Under the pieces are notes generated by a model that saw only the letters and a list, made by a program, of their open reading frames with translations, was not told the DNA's origin and ran no database searches. From Halomonas sp. DQ26W (GTDB taxonomy: Bacteria > Pseudomonadota > Gammaproteobacteria > Pseudomonadales > Halomonadaceae), in contig NZ_QPKI01000004.1 in assembly GCF_003339685.1 (NCBI RefSeq), positions 36,265 to 100,264 on the forward strand: a stretch of 64,000 nt of DNA, in the 5' to 3' direction. Numbering within the stretch: position 1 is the first letter of the stretch; every line of letters begins with the position of its first letter. Positions 43,906-52,087 of the stretch are shown one piece after another. The position numbers were made by a program, and so were the translations under genes.

Positions 43906-44823
43906 TCAGCCGGCGGGCAGGCGAGTGTTGTCCATTCCCGGGCGGCCGTACCAGTAGCCGTCGCAGACCTCCGCTTCGACCAGCGCCAGTGGGTCGGCGG
44001 CGGGCAGCTCACCGCGGCGGGCGGCGTCAAAAGCGGCCACCACCTCGGCCATGCCCTCGGCGCGGGGGCTCAGGCGCGCTACGGCCACCCCCATCTCGGC
44101 CATGCCGCTCACCTCGTGGCGCAGGTCCTGGCAGGCGCCGGATAGGGTCTGGATGCCGTTGAGGGTGAACACCTCCTTGGATTCCTGGGAGCGCAGCGCC
44201 AGTCCTTCGGGGTATTTCTGGCAGACGAACTGGCAGCGATCCTTGGGCTTCTGGTGACGCCGCGCGGTGAAGCAGCGCGACGACCAGGCCAGCGGCAGGT
44301 GGCCGTAGGCGAACACCTCGCAGGGCGCCTCGAGCCCTTCGGCGGCGCAGTCGGCGAGCAGCCGGGTGAGATCCTTGTGGGACATCTCCACTGGCGCCTG
44401 CCAGCGCTGCATGCCGGCCCGGGCCATCACACCGATGGAAGCCGGGTTGTAGAGGTTCAGCGCGGCGCCGGCAATGAAGGGCCGGCCGGCGGCGGAGAGG
44501 CGCTGCAGAGCGCTTTGGTCGTTGGCTTCGACGATGAACTCGCCGTTGTCGCACAGCTTGCGCAGGTCGCGCAGGTCGGCCTCGGACTCGATCAGGGTCT
44601 GGCTTGCGATGACCACCTGCTTGCCGCTCTGGGCCAGCTCGCGGCCGATGCCGAGCCAGTCGTCGAGCTTCATGTCGCGGCGGCGCGAGCAGACGGATTC
44701 GCCAAGATAGACGATTTCCACCGGCCAGTCGGCGGCCTCGCGGTAGAAATCGGCGTAGTGTTCGCGGGTCCAGTAGAACAGTACCGGACCCAGCGACAGC
44801 TGCAGGTCAGGGGAAGTCGACAT
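43906..44823 (-). CDS. ubiV: UbiV, U32-family protein for anaerobic ubiquinone synthesis
   Basis: With UbiU it forms a 4Fe-4S complex needed for oxygen-independent hydroxylations in ubiquinone synthesis. The 305-residue protein resembles peptidase U32 but belongs to the UbiV group: LGPVLFYWTREHYADFY, YLGESVCSRRRDM with the first cluster cysteine, and CFTARRHQKPKDRCQFVC giving the other three. The gene starts 9 bases after ubiU, an obvious operon. UbiT, the third member of the system, is at 13230-13712. Confidence 0.92.
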   Translation of the reverse strand: MSTSPDLQLSLGPVLFYWTREHYADFYREAADWPVEIVYLGESVCSRRRDMKLDDWLGIGRELAQSGKQVVIASQTLIESEADLRDLRKLCDNGEFIVEANDQSALQRLSAAGRPFIAGAALNLYNPASIGVMARAGMQRWQAPVEMSHKDLTRLLADCAAEGLEAPCEVFAYGHLPLAWSSRCFTARRHQKPKDRCQFVCQKYPEGLALRSQESKEVFTLNGIQTLSGACQDLRHEVSGMAEMGVAVARLSPRAEGMAEVVAAFDAARRGELPAADPLALVEAEVCDGYWYGRPGMDNTRLPAG

Positions 44824-44832
44824 GACGTGCTC

Positions 44833-45828
44833 CTATTTCCAGCGGCGTTCGTAGGCGCCCAGGGTGGTGGTGGCGCCTTCGGAGACCTCGCCGAGGCCAG
44901 CCATCCAGGCGGGGTCGGGGTGGAAGCGCTCGGGTGCTCGTTCGAGGCGGTCCAGCGCCTGGCGCCATATCCCGGCTACCTTTGATACGTAGGCCGGACT
45001 GCGCTGGCGGCCCTCGATTTTCACTGCGCTGATACCCAGCTCGCGCAACTCGGGGAGCAGCTCCAGGGTATTGAGGCTGGTGGGCTCCTCGATGGCGTGA
45101 TAGGTCTCGCCACCCACCTCGAAGCGTCCCTTGCACAGGGTGGGGTAGCCGGCCCGCTCGCCCTCGCCGTAGCGATCGATCAGTACGCCGTTGAGGCGTG
45201 ATTCGAGCCCTTCGGGGGTCTCCTCCCAGCGCACGTGGGCCGCCGGTGAGCAGACGCCGCGGGTATTGGGCGACTCGCCGGTGAGGTAGGAGGAAAGATA
45301 ACAGCGCCCCTCGGCCATGATGCACAGGCTGCCGAAAGCGAATACTTCGAGTTCCACCGGACTCTGCTTCGCCAGGTCGCGCACCTGGGTGATGGAGAGC
45401 ACCCGGGGCAGCACCGCGCGCTTGATGCCGAACTGGTCGTGGTAGAAGCGCAGGGCCTCGTGGCTGGTGGCCGAACCTTGCACCGAGAGGTGACGGGCGA
45501 GATCGGGGTGGCGTCGTGCAGCATAGTCAAGCAGGCCCATGTCGGCCATGATCAGGGCATCGACACCAAGGTCTGCAGCCTGGTCCACGGCGCGGGTCCA
45601 CTGGGCCCAGCCGTCGGGCTGCGGATAGGTGTTGATGGCGCAGAACACCCGCTTGCCGCGGGCATGAGCGTAGTCGATACCTTCGCGGGCACGCTTGTCG
45701 GTGAAGTTGAGGCCGGCGAACTGCCGGGCATTGGTGGAATTCTGGAAGCCGAAGTAGACGGCATCGGCTCCCTCATCCACGGCTCGCTTCAGGGCAGGCA
45801 GGTTGCCGGCCGGACAGACAAGCTCCAT
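44833..45828 (-). CDS. ubiU: UbiU, U32-family protein for anaerobic ubiquinone synthesis
   Basis: Partner of UbiV. The 331-residue protein begins MELVCPAGNLPALKRAVDEG and DAVYFGFQNSTNARQFAG, the U32 hallmark. The four cluster cysteines are in FGSLCIMAEGRCYLSSYLTG, TRGVCSPAAHVRW and PTLCKGRF. It is the first gene of ubiUV. A probable FNR box lies 62 bases upstream, in line with anaerobic use of the pathway. Confidence 0.93.
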   Translation of the reverse strand: MELVCPAGNLPALKRAVDEGADAVYFGFQNSTNARQFAGLNFTDKRAREGIDYAHARGKRVFCAINTYPQPDGWAQWTRAVDQAADLGVDALIMADMGLLDYAARRHPDLARHLSVQGSATSHEALRFYHDQFGIKRAVLPRVLSITQVRDLAKQSPVELEVFAFGSLCIMAEGRCYLSSYLTGESPNTRGVCSPAAHVRWEETPEGLESRLNGVLIDRYGEGERAGYPTLCKGRFEVGGETYHAIEEPTSLNTLELLPELRELGISAVKIEGRQRSPAYVSKVAGIWRQALDRLERAPERFHPDPAWMAGLGEVSEGATTTLGAYERRWK

Positions 45829-45889
45829 GACGCTCTCCTCGCAGTCTGGTTAAATCCGACCATGCTAGTCGACTATCGACGTCACGCTT

Positions 45890-45903
45890 TTGATACGGGT
45901 CAT
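45890..45903 (-). promoter_or_regulatory. FNR/DNR-type box upstream of ubiU
   Basis: TTGAT-ACGG-GTCAT matches 8 of 10 consensus positions and lies 62 bases before the ubiU ATG. Almost the same element, at nearly the same distance, precedes nnrS copy 2 (53892-53905). Confidence 0.55.
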
Positions 45904-46052
45904 GGCGAGGTGGAGTTGTCTCGAAATGAAAACCTTGCCGCTTTGGATAACCAGGGCGGCAAGGTTGGCGGGCATGACTTTATGAGGAAATATGTAAAAT
46001 ACCTCTTCAAGAGGCGATGACGTGAGACCCATTGTCGCGGGCAGGACGAAAG

Positions 46053-46083
46053 AAGCCGGGGAGGATAGCCCCGGCTTTTGCTT
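46053..46083. terminator. Bidirectional terminator downstream of nirF
   Basis: AAGCCGGGG and CCCCGGCTT make a 9-bp stem with a 7-base loop. T-rich tracts follow on both strands (TTTTGCTTTT on plus, CTTCTTTC on minus). It lies 24 bases beyond the nirF stop. Confidence 0.75.
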
Positions 46084-46106
46084 TTCTACTGTGGTGTCGT
46101 GTTTCC

Positions 46107-47324
46107 CTAAAGCCCGATGCGATGCGCCCGATTGGTAAAGAAGATGCCGCTGGGTGACTCGGCCGGCAGTGTCGCCAACACCTCGAAGGTTCGGGTGTCG
46201 TAGACCACCACCTGGTTGCTGTCGCGGGCCGAGATCCAGATATGCTCGCCCCGGGGCGTGAATTCCTTGTGCAGGATCGACTCGCCCGGCTCGAGGGTTT
46301 TGATCACTTCATGGGTCTGGGTATCGATTACCTGCACCCTGTCGTTGAGCGGGTGAGCGAAGGTGACCCAGACCTGGCGTTCGTCGGGGCGGCTCATGAC
46401 GAAGATCGGCTGGCCATGCACTTCTATACGCTTGGTCAGCGACCAGTCGCGAGCGTCGGCTACCAGTACCTCGTTGCGTCCCACGGCGGGGAAGAAGGCC
46501 TGGTCGCCGGCCATGGCCCAGCCCTCCAGGTGGGGCATCTTGTAGACCGGCAGGCGCTCTTCGCCGCGGCCGTAGTCGGGCAGGATGCGCTGCACGCCGT
46601 TTTCCGGATGCCACAGGTCGAGCAGGGCCATGCCGTCCTCGCCGAACAGGCCGGCGATATAGTAGCGGCCGTTGGCGGTAATCAGCGCGTCGTAGGGCAT
46701 GCTGCCCACGTCGCGGTACTTCGTCAGCTCGGGCTCATCCGTGGACATGTCCAGGGTCCAGATCTCGCCGGCCTCGAACAGGCTGAAGACGAAGATGTTG
46801 CCCGGTACGTCCACCACGCCGACCACCTTGGCCTGATCGGTAGTGCCATCCGGCTTCTCATAGGTGGCCGGCACGTCGATCACTAGTTCCATGGTGTCGC
46901 TAGCGAAGACCTTCACCCCGCCCGGCTCGTAGTTGCCCACCGCCACGAAGCGGCCGTCCTGGGAGATCGCTCCGCCGATGCTGTTGCCCCCCTGGATGAT
47001 GCGCCCGTCGATCTCGCCGGTGAGCAGGTCGAGTCGCGTCAGGCCGCCGTCGCGGCCGAAGACGAAGGCGTGGCGGGCATCGCGGGTGAACTTTACCGAA
47101 GCGTGGGAGAGATCGCCGAAGCCCTCGATATGGCTCAGCACCGTCTTTTGAGTAGTGTCGACCAGTGCCACGCTGCCGGTGGCACGCTCGATGATCACGC
47201 CGAGATCCCCGGTGCCGCGAAGCTCCGGCCCCGCGACGGGTGCCTCTGCCACGGCATGGCCGGTGGAGAGCAGGGCCAGGGCGCCGGCGGCAAGCAGGGT
47301 CTTCAGCGGGTACGGGATAGGCAT
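46107..47324 (-). CDS. nirF: NirF, heme d1 biosynthesis protein
   Basis: Periplasmic eight-bladed propeller protein acting late in heme d1 synthesis. The 405-residue protein has a signal peptide (LLAAGALALLSTGHAVA) and the NirF/NirN-like repeats DLGVIIERATGSVALVD, GRFVAVGNYEPGGVKVF, MPHLEGWAMAGDQAFFPAVG and HKEFTPRGEHIWISARD. It lacks a heme c motif, unlike NirN. It follows nirC by 15 bases. The length fits NirF of pseudomonads. The strand and neighbours show a nirC-nirF unit divergent from nirDLGHJEN. Confidence 0.92.
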   Translation of the reverse strand: MPIPYPLKTLLAAGALALLSTGHAVAEAPVAGPELRGTGDLGVIIERATGSVALVDTTQKTVLSHIEGFGDLSHASVKFTRDARHAFVFGRDGGLTRLDLLTGEIDGRIIQGGNSIGGAISQDGRFVAVGNYEPGGVKVFASDTMELVIDVPATYEKPDGTTDQAKVVGVVDVPGNIFVFSLFEAGEIWTLDMSTDEPELTKYRDVGSMPYDALITANGRYYIAGLFGEDGMALLDLWHPENGVQRILPDYGRGEERLPVYKMPHLEGWAMAGDQAFFPAVGRNEVLVADARDWSLTKRIEVHGQPIFVMSRPDERQVWVTFAHPLNDRVQVIDTQTHEVIKTLEPGESILHKEFTPRGEHIWISARDSNQVVVYDTRTFEVLATLPAESPSGIFFTNRAHRIGL

Positions 47325-47339
47325 GGCAGGTCTCCGGGG

Positions 47340-47690
47340 TCAGTCTTGTTGCAGCGTTTGCAGGCGATTGTCGGTACGCAGATGTTCAGCCAGCCAGCGC
47401 GCCTCATCGTCACTGAGCAGGGCCTTCCAGCCCGGCATGGCGCTGCCGGGAATGCCATACTGAATGATGTGCGCGAGCGCCTCGACGCTGAAGCCTTCCA
47501 TGCGATCGCGGGGCAGCGCCGGCCCCAGCCCGCCGCGCAGCGTCATGCCGTGGCAGGAGCCGCAGTCCTGGTAGAGCAGGGTCTCGAGCTCGGCCTGGCG
47601 CTGTGGATCAAGCGCATCCTCGGTGGTCTCCGCCATGGCGGAGGCCGAGAGCAGTAAGCCGAGGAGCATCAAGAGGGCCGGCTGGTGCAT
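47340..47690 (-). CDS. nirC: NirC, small cytochrome c (c55x)
   Basis: Periplasmic monoheme cytochrome of 116 residues with signal peptide (LLMLLGLLLSASAMA), heme motif CGSCHGM and a likely Met ligand in GSAMPGWKALLSDDE. NirC serves nitrite reductase or heme d1 maturation as electron carrier in cd1-type denitrifiers. The ATG at 47690 is chosen because it begins the signal peptide; the open frame extends 34 codons upstream through the FNR boxes. First gene of the minus-strand nirCF unit. Confidence 0.88.
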   Translation of the reverse strand: MHQPALLMLLGLLLSASAMAETTEDALDPQRQAELETLLYQDCGSCHGMTLRGGLGPALPRDRMEGFSVEALAHIIQYGIPGSAMPGWKALLSDDEARWLAEHLRTDNRLQTLQQD

Positions 47691-47778
47691 GTGAAAACCT
47701 CGCAAGACGACGGAACAGGAACGGCCGTGAAAGAAAGTGGTCGTCAGCGAAGTGTCCCCCCGTTGCGGCTTGGCTGCT

Positions 47779-47792
47779 TTGACGAATATCAA
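47779..47792. promoter_or_regulatory. FNR/DNR-type box 1 between nirC and nirD
   Basis: TTGAC-GAAT-ATCAA matches 9 of 10 consensus positions. It is 88 bases upstream of nirC. Confidence 0.75.
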
Positions 47793-47816
47793 GTCGGGTT
47801 AGTAAAAATGCCTCTT

Positions 47817-47830
47817 TTGACCTGTGTCAA
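47817..47830. promoter_or_regulatory. FNR/DNR-type box 2 between nirC and nirD
   Basis: TTGAC-CTGT-GTCAA is a symmetrical FNR-type box with 8 of 10 consensus bases and perfect 5-bp arms. It is 73 bases before the nirD start. Two boxes in one divergent region suggest each operon has its own. Confidence 0.75.
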
Positions 47831-47903
47831 CGGCAGCGTCAATGACCACTTTCAGATTTGATGAGGCATGTAAGATGCGTCTTAACATCATGCTCTCCAT
47901 CCA

Positions 47904-48395
47904 ATGGCTCGGTACCTGCCCATGGCTGCACTTGACCTTCTTGATCGTCGCCTCATCGACGCCTACCAGCGCGGCCTGCCGATCTGTGAACGGCCCTATG
48001 CGGCCATGGCCGAGCAGCTCGGGGTGAGTGAGGACGAAGTGGTCGAGAGGCTTCAGTCGCTGCAGGACGTGCAGGTACTGAGCCGGGTGGGGCCGGTTTT
48101 CGATCACGCCCGAGCCGGCGCCAGCCTGCTGGTGGCTGTGGCCGTGCCAGAAGCGCAGCGCGACGAGGTGGCGGCAGTCATCAATCGCTCTGTCGGCGTC
48201 AACCACAACTATGCTCGCGAACACCGCTACAACCTGTGGTTCGTGATGACGGCTGCCGACGAGTGCCAACTCGATGAGCGTCTCGATGCGCTGGAGGCCG
48301 AGCTGGGCAAGCCGCTGCTGCGCCTGCCGATGCTTGAGGGCTTCCATATCGATCTGAGCTTTCCCATTCCTTGGACCGAACTGGAGGTGCCATGA
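47904..48395 (+). CDS. nirD: NirD, siroheme decarboxylase component
   Basis: Lrp/AsnC-like protein which, with NirL, NirG and NirH, decarboxylates siroheme to 12,18-didecarboxysiroheme on the way to heme d1. The ORF has 163 residues, or 157 if translation starts at the second in-frame ATG (47922). Neither has a good ribosome site. Motifs are DLLDRRLIDAYQRGLPICER (winged helix) and GVNHNYAREHRYNLWFVMTA with the family's conserved histidines. Shape and position as the first of four related genes identify it as the NirD type. Confidence 0.87.
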   Translation: MARYLPMAALDLLDRRLIDAYQRGLPICERPYAAMAEQLGVSEDEVVERLQSLQDVQVLSRVGPVFDHARAGASLLVAVAVPEAQRDEVAAVINRSVGVNHNYAREHRYNLWFVMTAADECQLDERLDALEAELGKPLLRLPMLEGFHIDLSFPIPWTELEVP

Positions 48396-48934
48396 GTTCA
48401 TCCCTGTCCTATGCCGTGCCCGAGACTCGGGCCGAACACCGCTTGCGCGCGCTGCTGGAGAGCGGCCTGCCGCTGACTCCCCGGCCTTGGAGCACGCTTG
48501 CCGAGCAGTGCGGGATGAGCGAGGGCGAGGTCATGGCCTGTGTGCAGCGTTGGCAGGAAGTGGGTCTGATAAAGCGCATGGGCCTGGTGGTCAGACACCA
48601 TGCGCTGGGCGTCTGCGCCAATGCCATGGTGGTCTGGGACGTACCCGACGATGCCGTCGGTGAGCTGGGCAGGCGCCTGGCGGCCGAGCCCGCCGTGACA
48701 CTCTGCTACCGTCGCCCGCGGCGCCTTCCCGACTGGCCCTACAACCTGTTCTGCATGATTCATGGCACCCGGCGCGACCGGGTACTTGCCGCGCTGGATG
48801 AGATCGTCGAGCGCCAGGCGTTACAGGCTATTTCCCACCGCGTGTTGTTCAGCCTCAAGGCCTACAAGCAACGCGGGGGCCGCTACACCCGAGAGGACGA
48901 CAGCCATGATCGCAGAACGCCTCAGTCGGCCTGA
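48392..48934 (+). CDS. nirL: NirL, siroheme decarboxylase component
   Basis: A 180-residue Lrp/AsnC-like paralogue with EHRLRALLESGLPLTPRPW and the L/H-type catalytic block CYRRPRRLPDWPYNLFCMIHG. It starts inside the nirD stop (ATGA overlap), so translation is coupled. It ends within the start of nirG. The L/H block separates it from the D/G type and pairs it with NirD. Confidence 0.87.
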   Translation: MSSSLSYAVPETRAEHRLRALLESGLPLTPRPWSTLAEQCGMSEGEVMACVQRWQEVGLIKRMGLVVRHHALGVCANAMVVWDVPDDAVGELGRRLAAEPAVTLCYRRPRRLPDWPYNLFCMIHGTRRDRVLAALDEIVERQALQAISHRVLFSLKAYKQRGGRYTREDDSHDRRTPQSA

Positions 48935-49388
48935 GCCGGCGGAGCTGGACGCCGTCGACCGGCGCATCATCAACCGCCTGCAGGATGGCCTGCCGCTGGT
49001 CGAGTCGCCCTTTGCCGCCGTGGCGGCGGAACTCAAGCTGAGCGAGGGCGAGCTGCTCTATCGGCTCGAGCGTCTGCGGGACAGCGGCATACTCAGCCGC
49101 TTCGGCCCCATGTATCACGCCGAACGGCTCGGTGGTGGCCTCACGCTGGCGGCGCTGGAAGTGCCGGAAGCCGACTTTGAACGCGTCACCGCGGCGGTCA
49201 ACGCCTTTCCCGAGGTGGCTCACAACTACCGCCGCGAGCACCGCCTCAACATGTGGTTCGTACTGGCCACCGAGACGCCGGAAGGCATCGCCGAGGCGAT
49301 CGAGGCGATCGAGGCGGCCACCGGCCTGCCGGTCTTCAACATGCCCAAGCAGGAGGAATTCCATGTCCGTCTCCACCTGCCCGTCTGA
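48906..49388 (+). CDS. nirG: NirG, siroheme decarboxylase component
   Basis: A 160-residue D/G-type paralogue with ELDAVDRRIINRLQDGLPLV and NYRREHRLNMWFVLATETPE. It overlaps nirL by 29 bases and nirH by 26. The start at 48906 gives a normal N-terminus; the upstream open frame is antisense-free shadow of nirL. A short tandem GAGGCGATC run near 49297 gives the repeat AEAIEAIEAATG in the protein. Confidence 0.87.
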   Translation: MIAERLSRPEPAELDAVDRRIINRLQDGLPLVESPFAAVAAELKLSEGELLYRLERLRDSGILSRFGPMYHAERLGGGLTLAALEVPEADFERVTAAVNAFPEVAHNYRREHRLNMWFVLATETPEGIAEAIEAIEAATGLPVFNMPKQEEFHVRLHLPV

Positions 49389-49911
49389 CGTGAACGTCGC
49401 CAAGTCCACGCCGAGTGGCCTGGACGCCGTCGACCGCGCCATCGTACTGGCCACCCAGGCCGGCCTGCCGCTGGTACCCGACCCCTGGAGTGCCGTGGGC
49501 ACGCCACTGGGTATCGACGGGGAAGAGGTTCGCCAGCGCATGCAGCGCATGCAGGCGGCCGGGATCATCCGGCGCATTGCTGCAGTGCCCAATCACTACC
49601 GACTGGGTTACCTGGCCAACGGCATGACCGTATGGGACGTGGACGACGCCCATATCGATCGCCTGGGCCGCGTAGTGGGGACGCTGCCGGGCGTCAGTCA
49701 CTGCTACCGTCGGCCCCGCCACCTGCCGGAATGGCCCTACAATCTGTTCGCCATGCTGCATGGTCAGACCCACGCCGATGTCGAACGTCAGGCCGACGAA
49801 CTTCGCGCCCTGCTTGGCGACGCCTGCCGGGATCATCGCATTCTCTACAGCTCGCGCATTCTCAAGAAGACCGGTCTGCGACTGGCCGGCCGGTCCGACA
49901 GGCAGAGCTAG
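49363..49911 (+). CDS. nirH: NirH, siroheme decarboxylase component
   Basis: A 182-residue L/H-type paralogue with GLDAVDRAIVLATQAGLPLV and the block CYRRPRHLPEWPYNLFAMLHG. An AGGAGG site 6 bases before the ATG at 49363 fixes the start inside the end of nirG. It is the last of the four decarboxylase genes and lies 34 bases before nirJ. Confidence 0.87.
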   Translation: MSVSTCPSDVNVAKSTPSGLDAVDRAIVLATQAGLPLVPDPWSAVGTPLGIDGEEVRQRMQRMQAAGIIRRIAAVPNHYRLGYLANGMTVWDVDDAHIDRLGRVVGTLPGVSHCYRRPRHLPEWPYNLFAMLHGQTHADVERQADELRALLGDACRDHRILYSSRILKKTGLRLAGRSDRQS

Positions 49912-49945
49912 GTTGTGCCAAGGTGTGCCGCAAGAGGAGTTCCCC

Positions 49946-51145
49946 ATGTTCAGAGTCACCCGCTACATCAAGTCCCTGGTCGAGCCCACTGAAGTGCCGC
50001 CGGCCCGCAAGCCGCCGGGTCCGGTGGTGATCTGGAACCTCATCCGCCGCTGCAACCTGACCTGCAAGCACTGCTACACCACCTCGGCGGACATCGAGTT
50101 CGCCGGTGAGCTCTCCAACGCCGAGGCTCATGCGGTTCTCAATGACCTGCAGGGCTTCCGGGTGCCGGCGCTGATCCTCTCCGGGGGCGAGCCGCTGATG
50201 CGACCCGATATCTTCGAGCTGTCGAGGCGGGCGCGGGAGCTGGGCATCTATACCGGCCTCTCCACCAACGGCACCCTGATCAATGAGTCCAATATCGATG
50301 AGATTGCCGACATCGGCTACGACTACGTCGGCATCAGCATCGATGGCCTTGAGGAGACCCACGATGTGATCCGCCAGCGCAAAGGCGCCTTTCGCGAATC
50401 CATGCACGCGGTGAAGCTGTGCAAGGAGCGCGGCATCAAGGTGGGGCTGCGCTTCACCCTGACCCAGCAGAACTACGAACAGCTCGGTGACATCCTGGCG
50501 CTGATCGACGAGCACGACGTCGACAAGTTCTATCTCTCGCACCTCAACTACGGCGGGCGCGGCCATCGTCACGGCAAGCACGATGCCTGGCACCAGATGA
50601 CCCGCGACGCCATGACCCAGCTGTTCGACCACTGCCGGACGGAGCTTGCCCGCGGCGTGGAACGCGAGTACGTCACCGGCAACAACGACGCCGATGGCCC
50701 CTTCCTGCTGATGTGGGCCCGCGAGCACTTCCCGGAGCAGGCCGAGACCCTGGTGCGGCGACTGACCAACTGGGGGGGCAACGCTTCCGGTGAGCACATC
50801 GCCAACATCGACAATCTCGGCAACGTTCACCCGGATACCTTCTGGTGGGATCACACCCTCGGCAACGTCCGCGAGCGGCCCTTCTCCGAGATCTGGCGCG
50901 ATACGCAGGATCCGCTGATGCTGGGCTTTCGCCAGCGGCCACGGCCCCTCAAGGGGCGCTGCGGTGAATGTCAGTACTTGGCAATCTGCAACGGCAACAC
51001 CCGGGTGCGGGCGTGGAAGGTCACCGGCGACCCCTGGGAGGAGGACCCCGGCTGCTACCTCAGCAATGAGGAAATTGGCGTCGAAGAAAACCGCCAGCGC
51101 CGGGTAGCAGCACCCTACGATGCCATCCAGAGCATCGAGCTGTAG
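49946..51145 (+). CDS. nirJ: NirJ, radical-SAM enzyme of heme d1 synthesis
   Basis: A 399-residue radical-SAM protein that replaces propionate side chains by oxo groups in the heme d1 pathway. It has IRRCNLTCKHCYTTSADIEF (CX3CX2C), ALILSGGEPLMRPDIF, and a SPASM-type C-terminal cysteine set in GRCGECQYLAICNGN and DPGCYLS. The ATG at 49946 has an AGAGGAG site. It lies 34 bases after nirH. Confidence 0.95.
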   Translation: MFRVTRYIKSLVEPTEVPPARKPPGPVVIWNLIRRCNLTCKHCYTTSADIEFAGELSNAEAHAVLNDLQGFRVPALILSGGEPLMRPDIFELSRRARELGIYTGLSTNGTLINESNIDEIADIGYDYVGISIDGLEETHDVIRQRKGAFRESMHAVKLCKERGIKVGLRFTLTQQNYEQLGDILALIDEHDVDKFYLSHLNYGGRGHRHGKHDAWHQMTRDAMTQLFDHCRTELARGVEREYVTGNNDADGPFLLMWAREHFPEQAETLVRRLTNWGGNASGEHIANIDNLGNVHPDTFWWDHTLGNVRERPFSEIWRDTQDPLMLGFRQRPRPLKGRCGECQYLAICNGNTRVRAWKVTGDPWEEDPGCYLSNEEIGVEENRQRRVAAPYDAIQSIEL

Positions 51146-51199
51146 GCCTTCACACAGAATCTGTAAGATGACCGTTGACGCTTCGGGGAGAGGCCGACC

Positions 51200-52087
51200 A
51201 TGATCACACATCGCCATTCGCGTAACTTGAGCTTCAATCTCGACGAGGCGCCTTTGGCGTCCGGCGAAGTCGCCATCGTGGGTGCCGGGCCCGGAGACCC
51301 CGGCCTGTTGACCCTGCGTGCTCTGTCGCTGCTGCAGCAGGCCGACTGCCTGGTCTTCGACCGGCTGGTGTCCCAGGAAGTGCTGGCCATGGCGTCGGCC
51401 TCTGCGCGCCGCTTCTACGTCGGCAAGGCTTCGCGCTGCCATGCCCTGACCCAGGACGAAACCAACGCGCTGCTGGTGCGCCTGGCGGGCGAGGGCAAGC
51501 GGGTCCTGCGCCTCAAGGGTGGCGACCCCTACATCTTCGGCCGCGGCGGCGAGGAGGCCGAGTACTTGATCGAGCACGGCGTCGGCTTTCGCGTGGTGCC
51601 GGGCATCACCTCGGCGTCGGGCTGCTCCACCTACTCCGGCTTTCCGCTCACCCACCGGGACTTCGCCCAGAGCGTCACCTTCGTCACCGGCCACTGCAAG
51701 GCGGACGGTGCACTGGATCTCAACTGGGCGGCGCTGGCGGTGCCCAGCCACACGGCGGTGTTCTACATGGGCCTGGCCAATGCCGCGCTGATCAGCCGTG
51801 AGCTGCAGCGCCACGGCCTGCCGGCCACGCACCCTGTTGCCTTGGTCGAGCGTGGTACCACCCCCGAGCAGCGCCATGTATTGGCCACCCTGGGCGACGT
51901 GGTCGAGGTCATCGAGCGGGAAAACTTCCAGCCGCCGACCCTGATCGTGGTGGGCGAGGTGGTGCGTCTGGCCGACACCCTGGCGCCGGCCATGACCCGG
52001 ATGACGCGACGCGATACCGACGCGGATACTGTCACGCAGAGCGACAGCACCGATACGCCGGTCGAGATGAGGAGGATGGTGCTGTGA
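51200..52087 (+). CDS. nirE: NirE, uroporphyrinogen III C-methyltransferase
   Basis: SAM-dependent methyltransferase (295 residues) making precorrin-2 for heme d1. It has AIVGAGPGDPGLLTLRAL, the family block RLKGGDPYIFGRGGEEAEYL, and VVPGITSASGCSTYSGFPLT. The C-terminal 25 residues are a low-complexity tail (Asp/Thr-rich). It overlaps nirN by 4 bases. It resembles the single-domain CobA/NirE type, not the fused CysG. Confidence 0.93.
   Translation: MITHRHSRNLSFNLDEAPLASGEVAIVGAGPGDPGLLTLRALSLLQQADCLVFDRLVSQEVLAMASASARRFYVGKASRCHALTQDETNALLVRLAGEGKRVLRLKGGDPYIFGRGGEEAEYLIEHGVGFRVVPGITSASGCSTYSGFPLTHRDFAQSVTFVTGHCKADGALDLNWAALAVPSHTAVFYMGLANAALISRELQRHGLPATHPVALVERGTTPEQRHVLATLGDVVEVIERENFQPPTLIVVGEVVRLADTLAPAMTRMTRRDTDADTVTQSDSTDTPVEMRRMVL

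Noticed and set aside
49862-51877. 671-codon open frame on the minus strand
   Set aside because: It is antisense to nirJ and nirE, which have clear family motifs. Long antisense frames are common in GC-rich DNA, and its translation shows no domain.
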